Shown here one piece after another: positions 54,066-62,926 of a DNA stretch of 64,000 bases. The stretch covers positions 524,018 through 588,017 of the forward strand of contig NZ_JAVFJJ010000001.1 in assembly GCF_030908245.1 (NCBI RefSeq). The letters are read 5' to 3'. The translations under genes and the position numbers were made by a program. Position 1 is the stretch's first letter, and the number at the start of each line of letters is the position of its first letter. The notes under the pieces were generated by a model. That model saw only the letters and a list, made by a program, of their open reading frames with translations, was not told the origin of the DNA and made no database searches. Origin of the DNA: Sinomonas sp. ASV322. GTDB taxonomy: Bacteria > Actinomycetota > Actinomycetes > Actinomycetales > Micrococcaceae.

Positions 54066-54815
54066 ATGCCCTTCTCTGACTACAAGACCGCCCTCGTCAC
54101 TGGTGCCTCGACGGGCATGGGCGCGGCGATCGCCGAACGCCTCGCCAAGCGGGGCCTCGCCGTCCACGCCGTCGCTCGCAATGAAGAGCGCCTCAAGGAG
54201 CTGGCCGACCAGGTCGGGGCCACCCCCCATATCGTGGACCTGACCGACACCCGGGCGCTCGAGGCTGCGGTGGGCGGCCTCGAGATCGACGTCCTCGTCA
54301 ACTGCGCGGGCGTCTCGAGGCCCGGGAACATCCTCGATTCCTCGGTGGAAGACCTTGACGAGATCGTCGATGTCAATCTCCGAGGGCTCCTCCAGCTCAC
54401 GCGCCTTGTGCTTCCCGGCATGGTGGAGAGGGACCTCGGGCACGTCGTGAACATCAGCTCGATCGCGGGCCTCTACAACTTCTACGGCCACACGGCGTAT
54501 CACGCGACCAAGGCCGCGGTGCACCAGATCTCCCGGCAGCTGCGCAACGACACTGTCGGGAAGCGGATCCGCGTCACGGAGATCTGCCCGGGTCGTGTGG
54601 AGACGGAAATCTTCGGCCGCAATCTGGGCGGAAGCCCCGAGGCCATGGAAGAAGCGTGGAAGACGTACTACGAGGGATACGAATCGCTCACGACGGACGA
54701 CATCGTCGACGCCGTCGACTACGCGATCGAGACTCCGCGCCACGTCAATATCGGCATGCTCGAAATCATGCCCACGTTCCAGGTCCCGGGCGGCCTCACG
54801 TTCGACCGGCGCTGA
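54066..54815 (+). CDS. SDR family oxidoreductase (3-hydroxy acid dehydrogenase-like)
   Basis: A 249-residue short-chain dehydrogenase. Cofactor motif ALVTGASTGMGAAIAERLAK; Arg after strand 2 (VARNEERLKEL) suggests NADP(H). NAG motif is VNCAGVSRPGN; catalytic Ser and Tyr-x3-Lys are in HVVNISSIAG and HTAYHATKAAV. The end VNIGMLEIMPTFQVPGG resembles YdfG-type 3-hydroxy acid/serine dehydrogenases. It is 62 bases after the MHS transporter. It may oxidise a hydroxy intermediate of the pathway. Confidence 0.9.
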   Translation: MPFSDYKTALVTGASTGMGAAIAERLAKRGLAVHAVARNEERLKELADQVGATPHIVDLTDTRALEAAVGGLEIDVLVNCAGVSRPGNILDSSVEDLDEIVDVNLRGLLQLTRLVLPGMVERDLGHVVNISSIAGLYNFYGHTAYHATKAAVHQISRQLRNDTVGKRIRVTEICPGRVETEIFGRNLGGSPEAMEEAWKTYYEGYESLTTDDIVDAVDYAIETPRHVNIGMLEIMPTFQVPGGLTFDRR

Positions 54816-55034
54816 ACGAGGACACAGACCCGCACCGGCACGTTCTGTCAAGGGCTCGCGACGACCTCTTGCCCGGACAGCGACGCATGACGAGAAGTGG
54901 GTGCTAGCTCCAAACGCCCTCTAGGCCGCTGCGTGACGTCGGCCTAGTCTGGCTGGATCCCGACCCGCGCCCTGGCCTTGGAATCGCGCAGTTGTGCCGT
55001 TCTCGGCCTCCACGATCGGGGGCAGAGGAGGCGC

Positions 55035-55271
55035 ATGCACATGTGGCAGCATCTCGACGAACGAGCTGGGGAGTTCGAGACCCCGCAGAAACCCGCGCCC
55101 CGTTGGGCCGGAACCCCGGGTGACTGGGGAAGGTCAGGGCCGAGTGGCTTCACGTTCGGTTCCGATGCCGAGGAGCATCTTCTGGACTCGCTGAAGAAAG
55201 CGGGGCTCAGCGAGGAGGAGGCGCGCGCGGAGGTCGCTCGCCTCGCAGCCGGGGACGTCTGGAGCGGATAG
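55035..55271 (+). CDS. Small hypothetical protein (78 residues)
   Basis: ATG 55035 follows GAGGAGG. The sequence has two parts: a Pro/Trp-rich first half (AGEFETPQKPAPRWAGTPGD) and a helix with a UBA/SAP-like look (EEHLLDSLKKAGLSEEEARA). Codon use is typical of local genes. No relatives are recognised, and no function is assigned. Confidence 0.55.
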   Translation: MHMWQHLDERAGEFETPQKPAPRWAGTPGDWGRSGPSGFTFGSDAEEHLLDSLKKAGLSEEEARAEVARLAAGDVWSG

Positions 55272-55280
55272 TTCCCTGGC

Positions 55281-55351
55281 CGACCAGTACACCGGTCCGA
55301 CCAGTACACCGGGCGACGTCGACGCGGCGCTAGGGGCGACGTCGACGCGGC
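55281..55351. repeat. Two short direct-repeat pairs
   Basis: CGACCAGTACACCGG occurs at 55281-55295 and 55298-55312. GCGACGTCGACGCGGC occurs at 55313-55328 and 55336-55351. They lie just after the small gene and run into the end of the minus-strand gene at 55330. Probably duplication slippage in a GC-rich gap. Confidence 0.7.
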
Positions 55352-55641
55352 CGGCCGCCGCCGGTCGCCGGGCCAGATCCCTGGGCCCGCGAGCCGCCTG
55401 CCTTCTCGGCTCCGCCTAGCGGATCCGGAGGTTCGGCGGGAGCGCCTACGGCGCGCACTTCGTTGTCCGGGCCGAGCGAGATCCCGTCCAGTTCCAGGAG
55501 CTGCCGCGCGAGGCCCACGACCTCGTGCGCGTCGAGCGATGCCATCGTGCGGTGCTCGCCGTCGTCGGCCTCATCGGGCGACTGCCCGACCCCGTCGAGC
55601 CAGCGAAGCTCCCCGGCAAGCCGCCGTCCTTCTTCGGCCAT
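55330..55641 (-). CDS. Hypothetical protein (103 residues)
   Basis: ATG 55641 (MAEEGRRLAGELRWLDGVGQ). GC bias at the third codon position is strong and consistent. The first two-thirds are charged and helical (EHRTMASLDAHEVVGLARQL), the last third is Gly/Pro/Arg-rich and low in complexity. An adjacent GAGGAGG sits about 14 bases upstream, a little far for an ideal site. Unknown function; the C-terminus runs into a direct repeat. Confidence 0.45.
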   Translation of the reverse strand: MAEEGRRLAGELRWLDGVGQSPDEADDGEHRTMASLDAHEVVGLARQLLELDGISLGPDNEVRAVGAPAEPPDPLGGAEKAGGSRAQGSGPATGGGRPRRRRP

Positions 55642-55759
55642 GGCCCTGACAGACGCCTCCTCGAAGACCCCCGAACCATTCCCGACTGCCCCTTGGGGAC
55701 ATTAAGAGTATGGACCCCTGCGACCGGCCGCTGCCAGAGAGGCCAGCCAAGCCCGCCCG

Positions 55760-56722
55760 TCAGGGCGCGCGGCGCGATTCTTCCGAGAGGCCTTCAACGG
55801 GCGACGGCGGCGCGGACCTCGAGCGCTGACCCGGACTGAGCTGCCCCGCGAGGAGCGCGAGCAGCGCCACGCCGAAGCCGGCGCTCTGGATTGGCGCGAG
55901 AGGCTCGCCGAGGAGCAGGGCGCCGATGAGCGCCGCGACGAGCGGGGACAGCAGCCCGAGAAGCGCCGTGGCGGTGATGGGGAGTCGGCCGATTCCGCGG
56001 AACCACAGCACATAAGCGAACAGTCCGCCCACGGTCGCGAGCCACGCATAGCCCCCGGCGGCAGCCAGATCGAGACGCGGGGGCACTCCCTCGACGGCGA
56101 GCGCGAGGGGCAGCAGCACCAGCCCACCGCTTGCCAACTGCCACCCGGCCAAGGTTGCAGCTCCCACACCGGCGGGGCGTCCCCACAGCTTGGCGAGGGT
56201 CACGCCGAGTGCCATGACCACGGCCCCGCCCAGCCCGGCGGCGATGCCGAGGGGGTCAAAGCGGGCCGCCGGACCGAGCACGACCAGCGCGACGCCGACG
56301 GCGCCCACGACTCCCCACGCAATCCGCCACAGCGACGGCGACTCCCGCAGCACCAGAACACTCAGGCCCGCGACGATGAGCGGCTGGGTCGCTCCGAGCG
56401 TCGCGGCAACTCCTCCCGGAAGGTGCTCGGCAGCGACAAAGAGCAAGGGGAAGAACGCGCCGATGTTGAGCACGCCAAGGATCGGAGCCTTCCAGCGCCA
56501 CGAACCTCTCGGCACGTGGCGCGTGAACGCGATCGCCAGCAGCCCGAGCGGAAGGGAGCGCAGGAGGGACGCGAACAGAGGGTGGCCTGCAGGAAGGAAT
56601 TGCGTGGTCACGGCGTAAGTAGTGCCCCACGCGATCGGCGCAATCGAGGTGGCCGCGATCATGCCGATCGTCGTGGCACGATGCGGTCGGACCGCGGGAC
56701 GGAGTGCTGTTTCGATACCCAT
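55760..56722 (-). CDS. EamA/DMT family transporter
   Basis: A 320-residue membrane protein with ten predicted helices in two EamA repeats: IAPIAWGTTYAVTTQFLPAG and later ITATALLGLLSPLVAALIGA with LLLGEPLAPIQSAG, the repeat-ending motif. Members export amino acids, purines or other metabolites. The start is ATG 56722. It is divergent from a LysR gene, which probably controls it. The C-terminal tail is hydrophilic. Confidence 0.9.
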   Translation of the reverse strand: MGIETALRPAVRPHRATTIGMIAATSIAPIAWGTTYAVTTQFLPAGHPLFASLLRSLPLGLLAIAFTRHVPRGSWRWKAPILGVLNIGAFFPLLFVAAEHLPGGVAATLGATQPLIVAGLSVLVLRESPSLWRIAWGVVGAVGVALVVLGPAARFDPLGIAAGLGGAVVMALGVTLAKLWGRPAGVGAATLAGWQLASGGLVLLPLALAVEGVPPRLDLAAAGGYAWLATVGGLFAYVLWFRGIGRLPITATALLGLLSPLVAALIGALLLGEPLAPIQSAGFGVALLALLAGQLSPGQRSRSAPPSPVEGLSEESRRAP

Positions 56723-56800
56723 ATGAGCAGTGTCGAATCGTCAGATCGATACGTCCAACACATGTATTTCATGAGAGCAATCGTGATGCATCATTGATGC

Positions 56801-57691
56801 GTGGATCTCCAGCAGATGCGGTACGTCGTCGCCGTGGCAGAGACGCGCAATTTCACGCGGGCCGCCGAGCAGTGCTTCACCGTTCAATCGGCGTTGAGCC
56901 ATCAGGTGGCCAACCTCGAGCGGGAGATCGGCGTCAGGCTGTTCGCGCGAACGAGCCGCCGCGTCGAGGTGACCGCTGCCGGGGAAGCGTTTGTCGCCGT
57001 CGCCCGCCAATGCCTCAGCGAGGCCGACCGGGCCGTCGCGGAGGCTCAGGCCGCCGACGGAATCGTCCGCGGGTCACTCGCGGTCGGGATGATCCCCACC
57101 GTCACGGCGGTGGACCTTCCGCTCGTCCTGCGGAAATACCGAAAGGCCCACCCCGACGTCACGGTAACCCTCGAGGTCGGGGCGAGCGACCGCATGGCCG
57201 AGCAGATCGCCGCCGGGGCCATCGACCTGGCCTTCCTCGGCCTCCCCGAGCACGAGGAGCCGCGCGACGTCGCCTACCGTCAGCTCGCGGCGGAGGCGCT
57301 CGTCGCCGTCGTCCCTGAGACCCACGCGCTCGCGCGCCAGCGGCGAATCAGACTCGACGCACTGGCTGGCGCCGAATTCGTGGACTTCCCGTCAGGCACC
57401 CCGGGACGGAACCAGAGCGACGGGGCGTTCCAGGCCGCGGGGCTCAAGCGCAGGGTAGCCCTCGAAGCCATGACCGTCGACCTCATGCTGCGCCTCGTCA
57501 GCAGCGACCTCGCCGTCGCCCTTCTGCCCCGCGGCTCCGTCGAGGGAGCCCCGGGAGTCGCCATCCTCGAGGTCGACGACGGCCCCCGGCGAGTCGAATA
57601 CGTCGCCTGGAGCGAGTTCAACCCGAGCCCGGCCGTGCGGGCGTTCCTCGCGACGCTTGGTGACGCCGGGTCGTGGGGCGAAGCCTTGTGA
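56801..57691 (+). CDS. LysR family transcriptional regulator
   Basis: A 296-residue regulator, GTG start at 56801. HTH: MRYVVAVAETRNFTRAAEQC and FTVQSALSHQVANLEREIG. Effector domain: RGSLAVGMIPTVTAVDLPLV, DRMAEQIAAGAIDLAFLGLP and LRLVSSDLAVALLPRGSV. It is divergent from the EamA transporter with a 78-base gap that contains the palindrome TGATGCATCA (56784-56793) close to its own start, suggesting autoregulation and control of the exporter. Confidence 0.92.
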   Translation: MDLQQMRYVVAVAETRNFTRAAEQCFTVQSALSHQVANLEREIGVRLFARTSRRVEVTAAGEAFVAVARQCLSEADRAVAEAQAADGIVRGSLAVGMIPTVTAVDLPLVLRKYRKAHPDVTVTLEVGASDRMAEQIAAGAIDLAFLGLPEHEEPRDVAYRQLAAEALVAVVPETHALARQRRIRLDALAGAEFVDFPSGTPGRNQSDGAFQAAGLKRRVALEAMTVDLMLRLVSSDLAVALLPRGSVEGAPGVAILEVDDGPRRVEYVAWSEFNPSPAVRAFLATLGDAGSWGEAL

Positions 57692-57917
57692 AGAACAGGC
57701 TTCAGGCTTACAAAGAAGTCATGTATACCGAAGGACTCGTGATGTCGATTCACCGGTCCCGAGTCGCCAGTCAGCCCGATGCTGGCGTGCCGACACCCGT
57801 CAGTGGGAATCACCGCGAACTCCCGCGTTGACCTCAGCCTGGCTGCAACCGCCTTGATTCCGGCCCTGCTGCGCCAGATCCCCTGCAATCGCGGGCCAGT
57901 AAAAAGGAAAGATCAAG

Positions 57918-59135
57918 TTGGAACACCTGAAGGTCTCTGCACGAGGTCTCGGAACCACCCTTGCAGCCCTCTCCGTGTCGGTGCTGGCGGCTTGTAGCAC
58001 ACCAAGCTCCCCGCCTTCGACGAGCGCCGCAAGCTCCGGCGGACCCGTACCGCAGATCTCTGCGTCCGCGTTCACCGCCGACTTTTCCGCGATGAAGCAA
58101 CTCACGTCGCTCGCCTCGCAGGGCAAGGGCATGGTCGGTGTGCTGCTGCCCGACACCACGACCTCCGCACGGTACGTCACCTTCGACGCCCCCTACCTGA
58201 CGAAGGCCTTCGAGGCGGCGGGGCTTGACTCCTCCAAGTTCAAGGTCGACAACGCGCAGGGCAGCGCGGCGACGATGCAGACGCAGGCAGAGGCCGACAT
58301 TACCGCCGGGGCCTCCGTGCTCCTGGTCGATGCCCTCGACTCAGGGTCGGGTGCAGCCATCGAGGCGACCGCTACTGCCCGCGGTGTCAAGGTGATCGAC
58401 TATGACCGGCTCGTCAAGGGCGGCGCGAAAGATCGCACCTACGTCAGCTTCGACAACGTCAAGGTTGGCCAGCTGATCGGCCAGGGCGAAGTCAGCTGCC
58501 TCGCCGACTGGAAGGTCGCCAAGCCGAACATCCTCATCATGGACGGCGACCCGACCGACAACAACGCGAAGCTGTTTGCCCAAGGCTACAACGGCGTACT
58601 CAAGTCCCACTTTGACAGCGGCGAGTACGTGAACGTGGGCGAACCTGCTGGCACGTGGACGCCATCGGTGGCACAGACAACCTTTGCCCAGCAGTACACG
58701 GCGCACCCGAACATCAACGCCGTCGTCACCCCCAACGACGACAACGCCAACGCGGTGATTGCCTACCTGCAGAGCAAGAACATCCCGGCCAACACCTTCC
58801 CGACGACGGGGCAAGATGCGTCGCTGTCCGGCCTGCAGAACATCCTGAAGGGCTACCAGTGCGGAACGGTGTACAAGCCGATCTACTTTGAGGCCCAGGC
58901 TGCTGCCGCAGCGGCAATCTACCTGCGGGCGGGCGTGGACGTTCCTTCTTCGTTGGTCAATGGGAAGACGATGGATGATACGGCCAAGGCCGACGTCGCA
59001 TCGGCGCTCCTGACTCCGCTGTGGGTCACCACGAAGAACATGGCGGACACCGTCGTCAAGGACGGCGCTGTGACGGTCGGCGCGCTGTGCGTCTCCCAGG
59101 TGAAGGACGCGTGCACCGCGGCCGGAATCCATTAG
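57918..59135 (+). CDS. Sugar ABC transporter substrate-binding lipoprotein (XylF/ChvE type)
   Basis: A 405-residue exported lipoprotein, TTG start at 57918 after AAAGGAAAG. Lipobox LAACSTPSS puts the lipidated Cys near residue 26. The type I binding fold is seen in GMVGVLLPDTTTSARYVTFD, LLVDALDSGSGAAIEATATA, VIDYDRLVKGGAKDRTYVSF and NAVVTPNDDNANAVIAYLQS. These are typical of xylose/monosaccharide-binding proteins. A fused ATPase-permease gene follows after 27 bases. The substrate is likely a pentose or other monosaccharide, by family. Confidence 0.92.
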   Translation: MEHLKVSARGLGTTLAALSVSVLAACSTPSSPPSTSAASSGGPVPQISASAFTADFSAMKQLTSLASQGKGMVGVLLPDTTTSARYVTFDAPYLTKAFEAAGLDSSKFKVDNAQGSAATMQTQAEADITAGASVLLVDALDSGSGAAIEATATARGVKVIDYDRLVKGGAKDRTYVSFDNVKVGQLIGQGEVSCLADWKVAKPNILIMDGDPTDNNAKLFAQGYNGVLKSHFDSGEYVNVGEPAGTWTPSVAQTTFAQQYTAHPNINAVVTPNDDNANAVIAYLQSKNIPANTFPTTGQDASLSGLQNILKGYQCGTVYKPIYFEAQAAAAAAIYLRAGVDVPSSLVNGKTMDDTAKADVASALLTPLWVTTKNMADTVVKDGAVTVGALCVSQVKDACTAAGIH

Positions 59136-59162
59136 CCAACTCCAACAATTCCGGGAACAAGC

Positions 59163-61370
59163 GTGACTCCAGAAACGCCATCGCAGCCGGAAGCCTCGGC
59201 CCGGCCGGACGACTCCGTTCGGCCGGGAGCCTTGGCTCGATCAGATTCCGGGCCGCTGCTCCGCCTTGAGAGCATCGACAAGAACTTCGGGCCGGTGCAG
59301 GCACTGGTCGACGTCACCTTCGAGGTGCCGGGGGGGAAGGTGACCGCCCTCGCGGGGGACAACGGCGCGGGCAAGTCGGTCCTGATCAAATGCGTCGCAG
59401 GCATCTTCACCCCAGATGACGGCCAGCTTTTCTGGGAGAGCGTGCCTGTGCGGTTCAGTTCGCCGCACGAGGCCGCCGCCCTCGGCATCGAGACCGTGTA
59501 CCAGGACTTGGCGCTGTGCGACAACCTCGACATCGTGCAGAACATGTTCCTCGGCCGGGAGCGACTGCGTCATTTTCTTCTTGATGAAGAGAGCATGGAG
59601 ATCGCGGCCAGGGAAACGCTGTCGAGCCTGGCCGTGACGACGGTGCGTTCGATCCGTCAGCCCGTCGCATCGCTCTCCGGCGGTCAACGCCAGTCCGTGG
59701 CGATTGCGAAGTCGGTCCTCTGGAACTCGAAGCTCGTCATCATGGACGAGCCGACGGCGGCGCTCGGCGTCGCCCAGACCGAGGTCGTCCTTCATTTGAT
59801 TCGCCAGCTCGCCGATCGTGGCGTGGCCGTCCTCGTCGTCTCCCACAATATGAATGATGTCTTCCACGTCGCGGACCGCATCGCCGTGCTCCACCTCGGT
59901 CGGCTCGTAGCCGTCCGGCCCGTCACGGAGCTGGACCGACAGATCGTGGTCGATCTCATGACCACCGGTTTGTCCGACCGCGCACGGCCAGAACTCGCGC
60001 AATCTCCGCAGTCCGTAGCCCCGATCGCCGTCGCCACGGAACCTCCCCTGGAAGAACAGACCGCCGCGGCTGCGGCCCCAGAAGAGCTGACGATCGTTCC
60101 CGTTGCCCCGGATGAACCGACGACCGCAGCCGCCAAGCGGGACGCCGCCCTGGCCCTCAACCCCGGCATCACGGCCACGTCGCTGCCCGATTACTTCCGC
60201 GCGGCGCTGGCGCGGGTTCGGGGTGGCGAGAGCGGCGTGCTGCCGGTGCTCGCGGGCCTGGTTCTGATTTCGGTGCTCTTCCAATCGCTGAACCAGAATT
60301 TCCTGACCCCGGGCAACCTCGTGAACCTGCTCATTCAAGGTTCCGTGTTCATGGTGCTGGCGATGGGACAGATCTTCGTCCTTCTGCTCGGAGAGATCGA
60401 TCTGTCCATCGGATATGTCGGCGGCATCGGCGGCGTCATCATGGCCGAACTCGTCCAAGAAACGACCGGCTGGCCGTGGTGGGCGGCGATAGTAATCGGG
60501 CTGGTGGCCTGCGCTGGGATCGGAGTGCTGCAGGGAACGATCATCACCCGCCTCCGGCTGCCCTCCTTCGTGGTGACGCTGGGCGGCCAGCTCGGGTGGC
60601 TCGGTGTGATGCTGATCATCCTCGGCAGCGGTGGCGTGGTGCCCATCAACGACGTCGTCATCAACAATGTCGCGAGCGGAAACCTCAGCCCGATCGCCAG
60701 CTGGATCGTCATGCTCGCCATCGCCGGATTGTTCAGCGCTTGGACGTGGCTCCGTGACGCCCGCCGGCGCAACAGCGGGCTCGTCGCCCCGCCGGCGAGC
60801 GTGAGCGCGCTGAAGATCGCCGCTGTGCTCGCTGCCGGCATCGCGATCGTCTGGCTCTGCAACATCAACCGCGGCATTCTGATCGAAATCAGCGGTGTTC
60901 CCTGGGTGCTGCTTGTCGTGCTCGGGGTCCTCGCCGCCTGGACACTCCTGCTCGGCCGCACCCGGTTCGGCCGCTACATCTACGCCATCGGCGGCAACGC
61001 CGAGGCAGCTCGACGGGGCGGCGTCAACCTTGCGCGCATCCGCACGATCGCTTTCATGCTCGCTTCCCTCACGGCCGGCGTCGGCGGAATCGTCTATGCC
61101 TCGAGGCTCCGCTCGGTCTCGACCTCGTACGACGGCGGCACGCTGGTCCTCTACGCCGTGGCGGCGGCGGTCATCGGAGGCACGAGCCTGTTCGGCGGAC
61201 GAGGCAAGGTGCTGCACGGCGTCCTCGGCGGGCTCGTGATCGCGGCCATCGACAACGGCATGGGCCTGCAGGGCTACAGCGCCCCGGCAAAGTACGTGGT
61301 TACGGCGCTCGTTCTCGTCGCCGCCGTGACGATCGACGCCGTCGCCCGTCGAGGTCGCGCCCGGACATAG
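59163..61370 (+). CDS. Fused sugar ABC transporter: ATP-binding domain plus XylH-type permease
   Basis: A 735-residue single polypeptide, GTG start at 59163. Residues about 35-270 are one ABC domain: Walker A ALAGDNGAGKSVLIKC, signature SLSGGQRQSVAIAKS, Walker B LVIMDEPTAALG and H-loop VVSHNMND. An Ala/Pro/Glu-rich linker (about 285-340) leads to a permease with about ten helices and the block RTRFGRYIYAIGGNAEAARR (EAA-like loop). ATPase and permease are normally separate in XylFGH-type systems, where the ATPase usually has two ABC domains. The frame is intact through the linker, so the fusion is real unless assembly is wrong. Confidence 0.9.
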   Translation: MTPETPSQPEASARPDDSVRPGALARSDSGPLLRLESIDKNFGPVQALVDVTFEVPGGKVTALAGDNGAGKSVLIKCVAGIFTPDDGQLFWESVPVRFSSPHEAAALGIETVYQDLALCDNLDIVQNMFLGRERLRHFLLDEESMEIAARETLSSLAVTTVRSIRQPVASLSGGQRQSVAIAKSVLWNSKLVIMDEPTAALGVAQTEVVLHLIRQLADRGVAVLVVSHNMNDVFHVADRIAVLHLGRLVAVRPVTELDRQIVVDLMTTGLSDRARPELAQSPQSVAPIAVATEPPLEEQTAAAAAPEELTIVPVAPDEPTTAAAKRDAALALNPGITATSLPDYFRAALARVRGGESGVLPVLAGLVLISVLFQSLNQNFLTPGNLVNLLIQGSVFMVLAMGQIFVLLLGEIDLSIGYVGGIGGVIMAELVQETTGWPWWAAIVIGLVACAGIGVLQGTIITRLRLPSFVVTLGGQLGWLGVMLIILGSGGVVPINDVVINNVASGNLSPIASWIVMLAIAGLFSAWTWLRDARRRNSGLVAPPASVSALKIAAVLAAGIAIVWLCNINRGILIEISGVPWVLLVVLGVLAAWTLLLGRTRFGRYIYAIGGNAEAARRGGVNLARIRTIAFMLASLTAGVGGIVYASRLRSVSTSYDGGTLVLYAVAAAVIGGTSLFGGRGKVLHGVLGGLVIAAIDNGMGLQGYSAPAKYVVTALVLVAAVTIDAVARRGRART

Positions 61371-61423
61371 GTCCAGGCCCGGACCAAGGAGGGGTGGCCC
61401 TCCGGAAGACCCCCGGTTCTGAG

Positions 61424-61885
61424 CTACTTGAGGAGGCGCACGACCATCGTCTCGGTGTCGGCCGCATCCGGCGTCGGATCTCCGTAGATTTCCCACGAGC
61501 GCCCGGCAGACTCCCGACGATTTGCCGCCATCCACTCGCCGATCGCGCTGTATGCCTCGTTCATGCGGTCGTACGGCCCCCGGTGAACTGCCACGGCAGC
61601 CTCTCCGCCCGGCGTTTCGGTCGCGTACACCTCCCCCGCCGTTTCAAAGGTGCGGGTAACCTCGACGCCGAACTCACACACGATAGGCTCGCCAGGTTCG
61701 TTCGAGTGGTGGTAGACGAAGATGTTGTGGCCGTCCGTCCACAGACCCGGCTGGCTGCGAATGAATTCCCAGACTTTGCCCAGTGCGGGACCCCATGCCG
61801 AGCCAATCTCATTCGGCGCGACCTGGCGCCGGACCGCGGCCAGCTTGCGCGGCTGAACGGTGTGTAGGTTGACCGCGACCGTCAT
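61424..61885 (-). CDS. GyrI-like / AraC effector-binding domain protein
   Basis: A 153-residue soluble protein starting at ATG 61885 (MTVAVNLHTVQPRKLA). VQPRKLAAVRRQVAPNEIG opens the domain; EFGVEVTRTF, GEAAVAVHRGPYDRMNEAYS and GRSWEIYGDPTPDAADTETM are the SHV2/GyrI-type elements that bind small hydrophobic ligands. There is no DNA-binding part. It lies 23 bases downstream of a YciI-like gene on the same strand. Confidence 0.85.
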   Translation of the reverse strand: MTVAVNLHTVQPRKLAAVRRQVAPNEIGSAWGPALGKVWEFIRSQPGLWTDGHNIFVYHHSNEPGEPIVCEFGVEVTRTFETAGEVYATETPGGEAAVAVHRGPYDRMNEAYSAIGEWMAANRRESAGRSWEIYGDPTPDAADTETMVVRLLK

Positions 61886-61908
61886 GGCACGATCGTAATC
61901 CTTGAGTT

Positions 61909-62223
61909 TCAACGCGTCGACGAAGCTCCGGGTGCCCCAAGCCAGAGCGTCCAGCGGTCGACGCGCTCGGTGACCAGCACCGAGTCGTGCCACGGGTCGG
62001 CGACGAGCGCGTCCGCGGCAGCCGCGGCGTCGGACGCGCGGACGACGACGAGCGCGAGGCCCGCGTCGACGTCGTCCCCCAGCGGTCCCCCGAGGAGGAC
62101 GACGCCACGGCGAACGAGGTCATCCATGAAGGCCGCATGCTCGTCCCAGCCATTCTGGGAACGTCGGCTTCTCTCCGGGTCCCACACAGGGCCGCGGCCA
62201 AGGGTGATCAGGAAGTGCTCCAT
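61909..62223 (-). CDS. YciI family protein
   Basis: A 104-residue ferredoxin-like alpha+beta protein. MEHFLITLGRGPVWDP, EHAAFMDDLVRRGVVLLGGP and the AAADALVADPWHDS block resemble the YCII domain, in which a His/Asp pair is proposed to be catalytic: H30 in DEHAAFMD and D in ADPW. Activity of the family is poorly known. It precedes the GyrI-like gene. Confidence 0.85.
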   Translation of the reverse strand: MEHFLITLGRGPVWDPERSRRSQNGWDEHAAFMDDLVRRGVVLLGGPLGDDVDAGLALVVVRASDAAAAADALVADPWHDSVLVTERVDRWTLWLGAPGASSTR

Positions 62224-62344
62224 GCCCCGACGCTAGATCCATGCTCCGCCCCGAACAACCCGTTTTGGGCGCTTTCGCCGGACACTTTTCGGCGGCATAT
62301 GCGAACCTGCGGGTCGGTGCATAGGCACTAGTAGAGTCCGATCC

Positions 62345-62926
62345 ATGATCGTTTGGCTCAACGGCACCCACGGGGCGGGAAAGACGACGACGAGCACGTT
62401 CGTCCAGCAATTGCTGCCCAACGCCCGCGTCCTCGACGCCGAGAAGGTCGGCGAGGTGCTCATGGACATCAAGCCGGGACTTCCCGCAACGGACAACTTC
62501 CAGCACTGGGGCCCGTGGCGACCGCTCGTTGTCGAAACCGCTCGGCGCGTGCTCGAGTACACCGGGGGCACACTCGTGATGCCGATGACCGTCCTGGTCG
62601 AGAGCTACTGGCGGGAAATCAGCGACGGTCTCACCGGGCACGGCATTCCGATCCAGCATTTCGTGCTCCACGCCGACCAGGCCACGCTCCGCGACCGTAT
62701 ACAGAACGACAAGGTCCTCGGACCGTCGACGTTCCGGTTCGCGTACTTGGAGCCATACGCCGAGGCAGCCCGTACTTGGCTGCACGGTGAGGCAGAGGTC
62801 ATCGACACCACGCACATCACGGCCGACGAAGCCGCCCGCCAGATCGCAGATTCGGTGCTTGGCCGGTCAGGGCGGAACGTCCGGCCCGCTCGGGCAGTAG
62901 AGCCCGGGTCTAGAAGGTGGCGATAG
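62345..62926 (+). CDS. P-loop ATP-binding protein (TmrB-like / adenylate kinase-like)
   Basis: A 193-residue P-loop protein. Walker A MIVWLNGTHGAGKTTTSTFV is at the very N-terminus, as in TmrB (tunicamycin-resistance) and other small-molecule kinases. FQHWGPWRPLVVETARRVL and GGTLVMPMTVLVESYWREI follow, then FVLHADQATLRDRIQND, the lid-like region. It may phosphorylate a metabolite or antibiotic. It ends convergently with a fragment that follows; 17 bases overlap. Confidence 0.8.
   Translation: MIVWLNGTHGAGKTTTSTFVQQLLPNARVLDAEKVGEVLMDIKPGLPATDNFQHWGPWRPLVVETARRVLEYTGGTLVMPMTVLVESYWREISDGLTGHGIPIQHFVLHADQATLRDRIQNDKVLGPSTFRFAYLEPYAEAARTWLHGEAEVIDTTHITADEAARQIADSVLGRSGRNVRPARAVEPGSRRWR

Noticed and set aside
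59241..61535. A long minus-strand open frame opposite the fused ABC gene
   Set aside because: It is a compositional shadow, rich in Arg, His and Asp, and the plus-strand gene has all ABC motifs.
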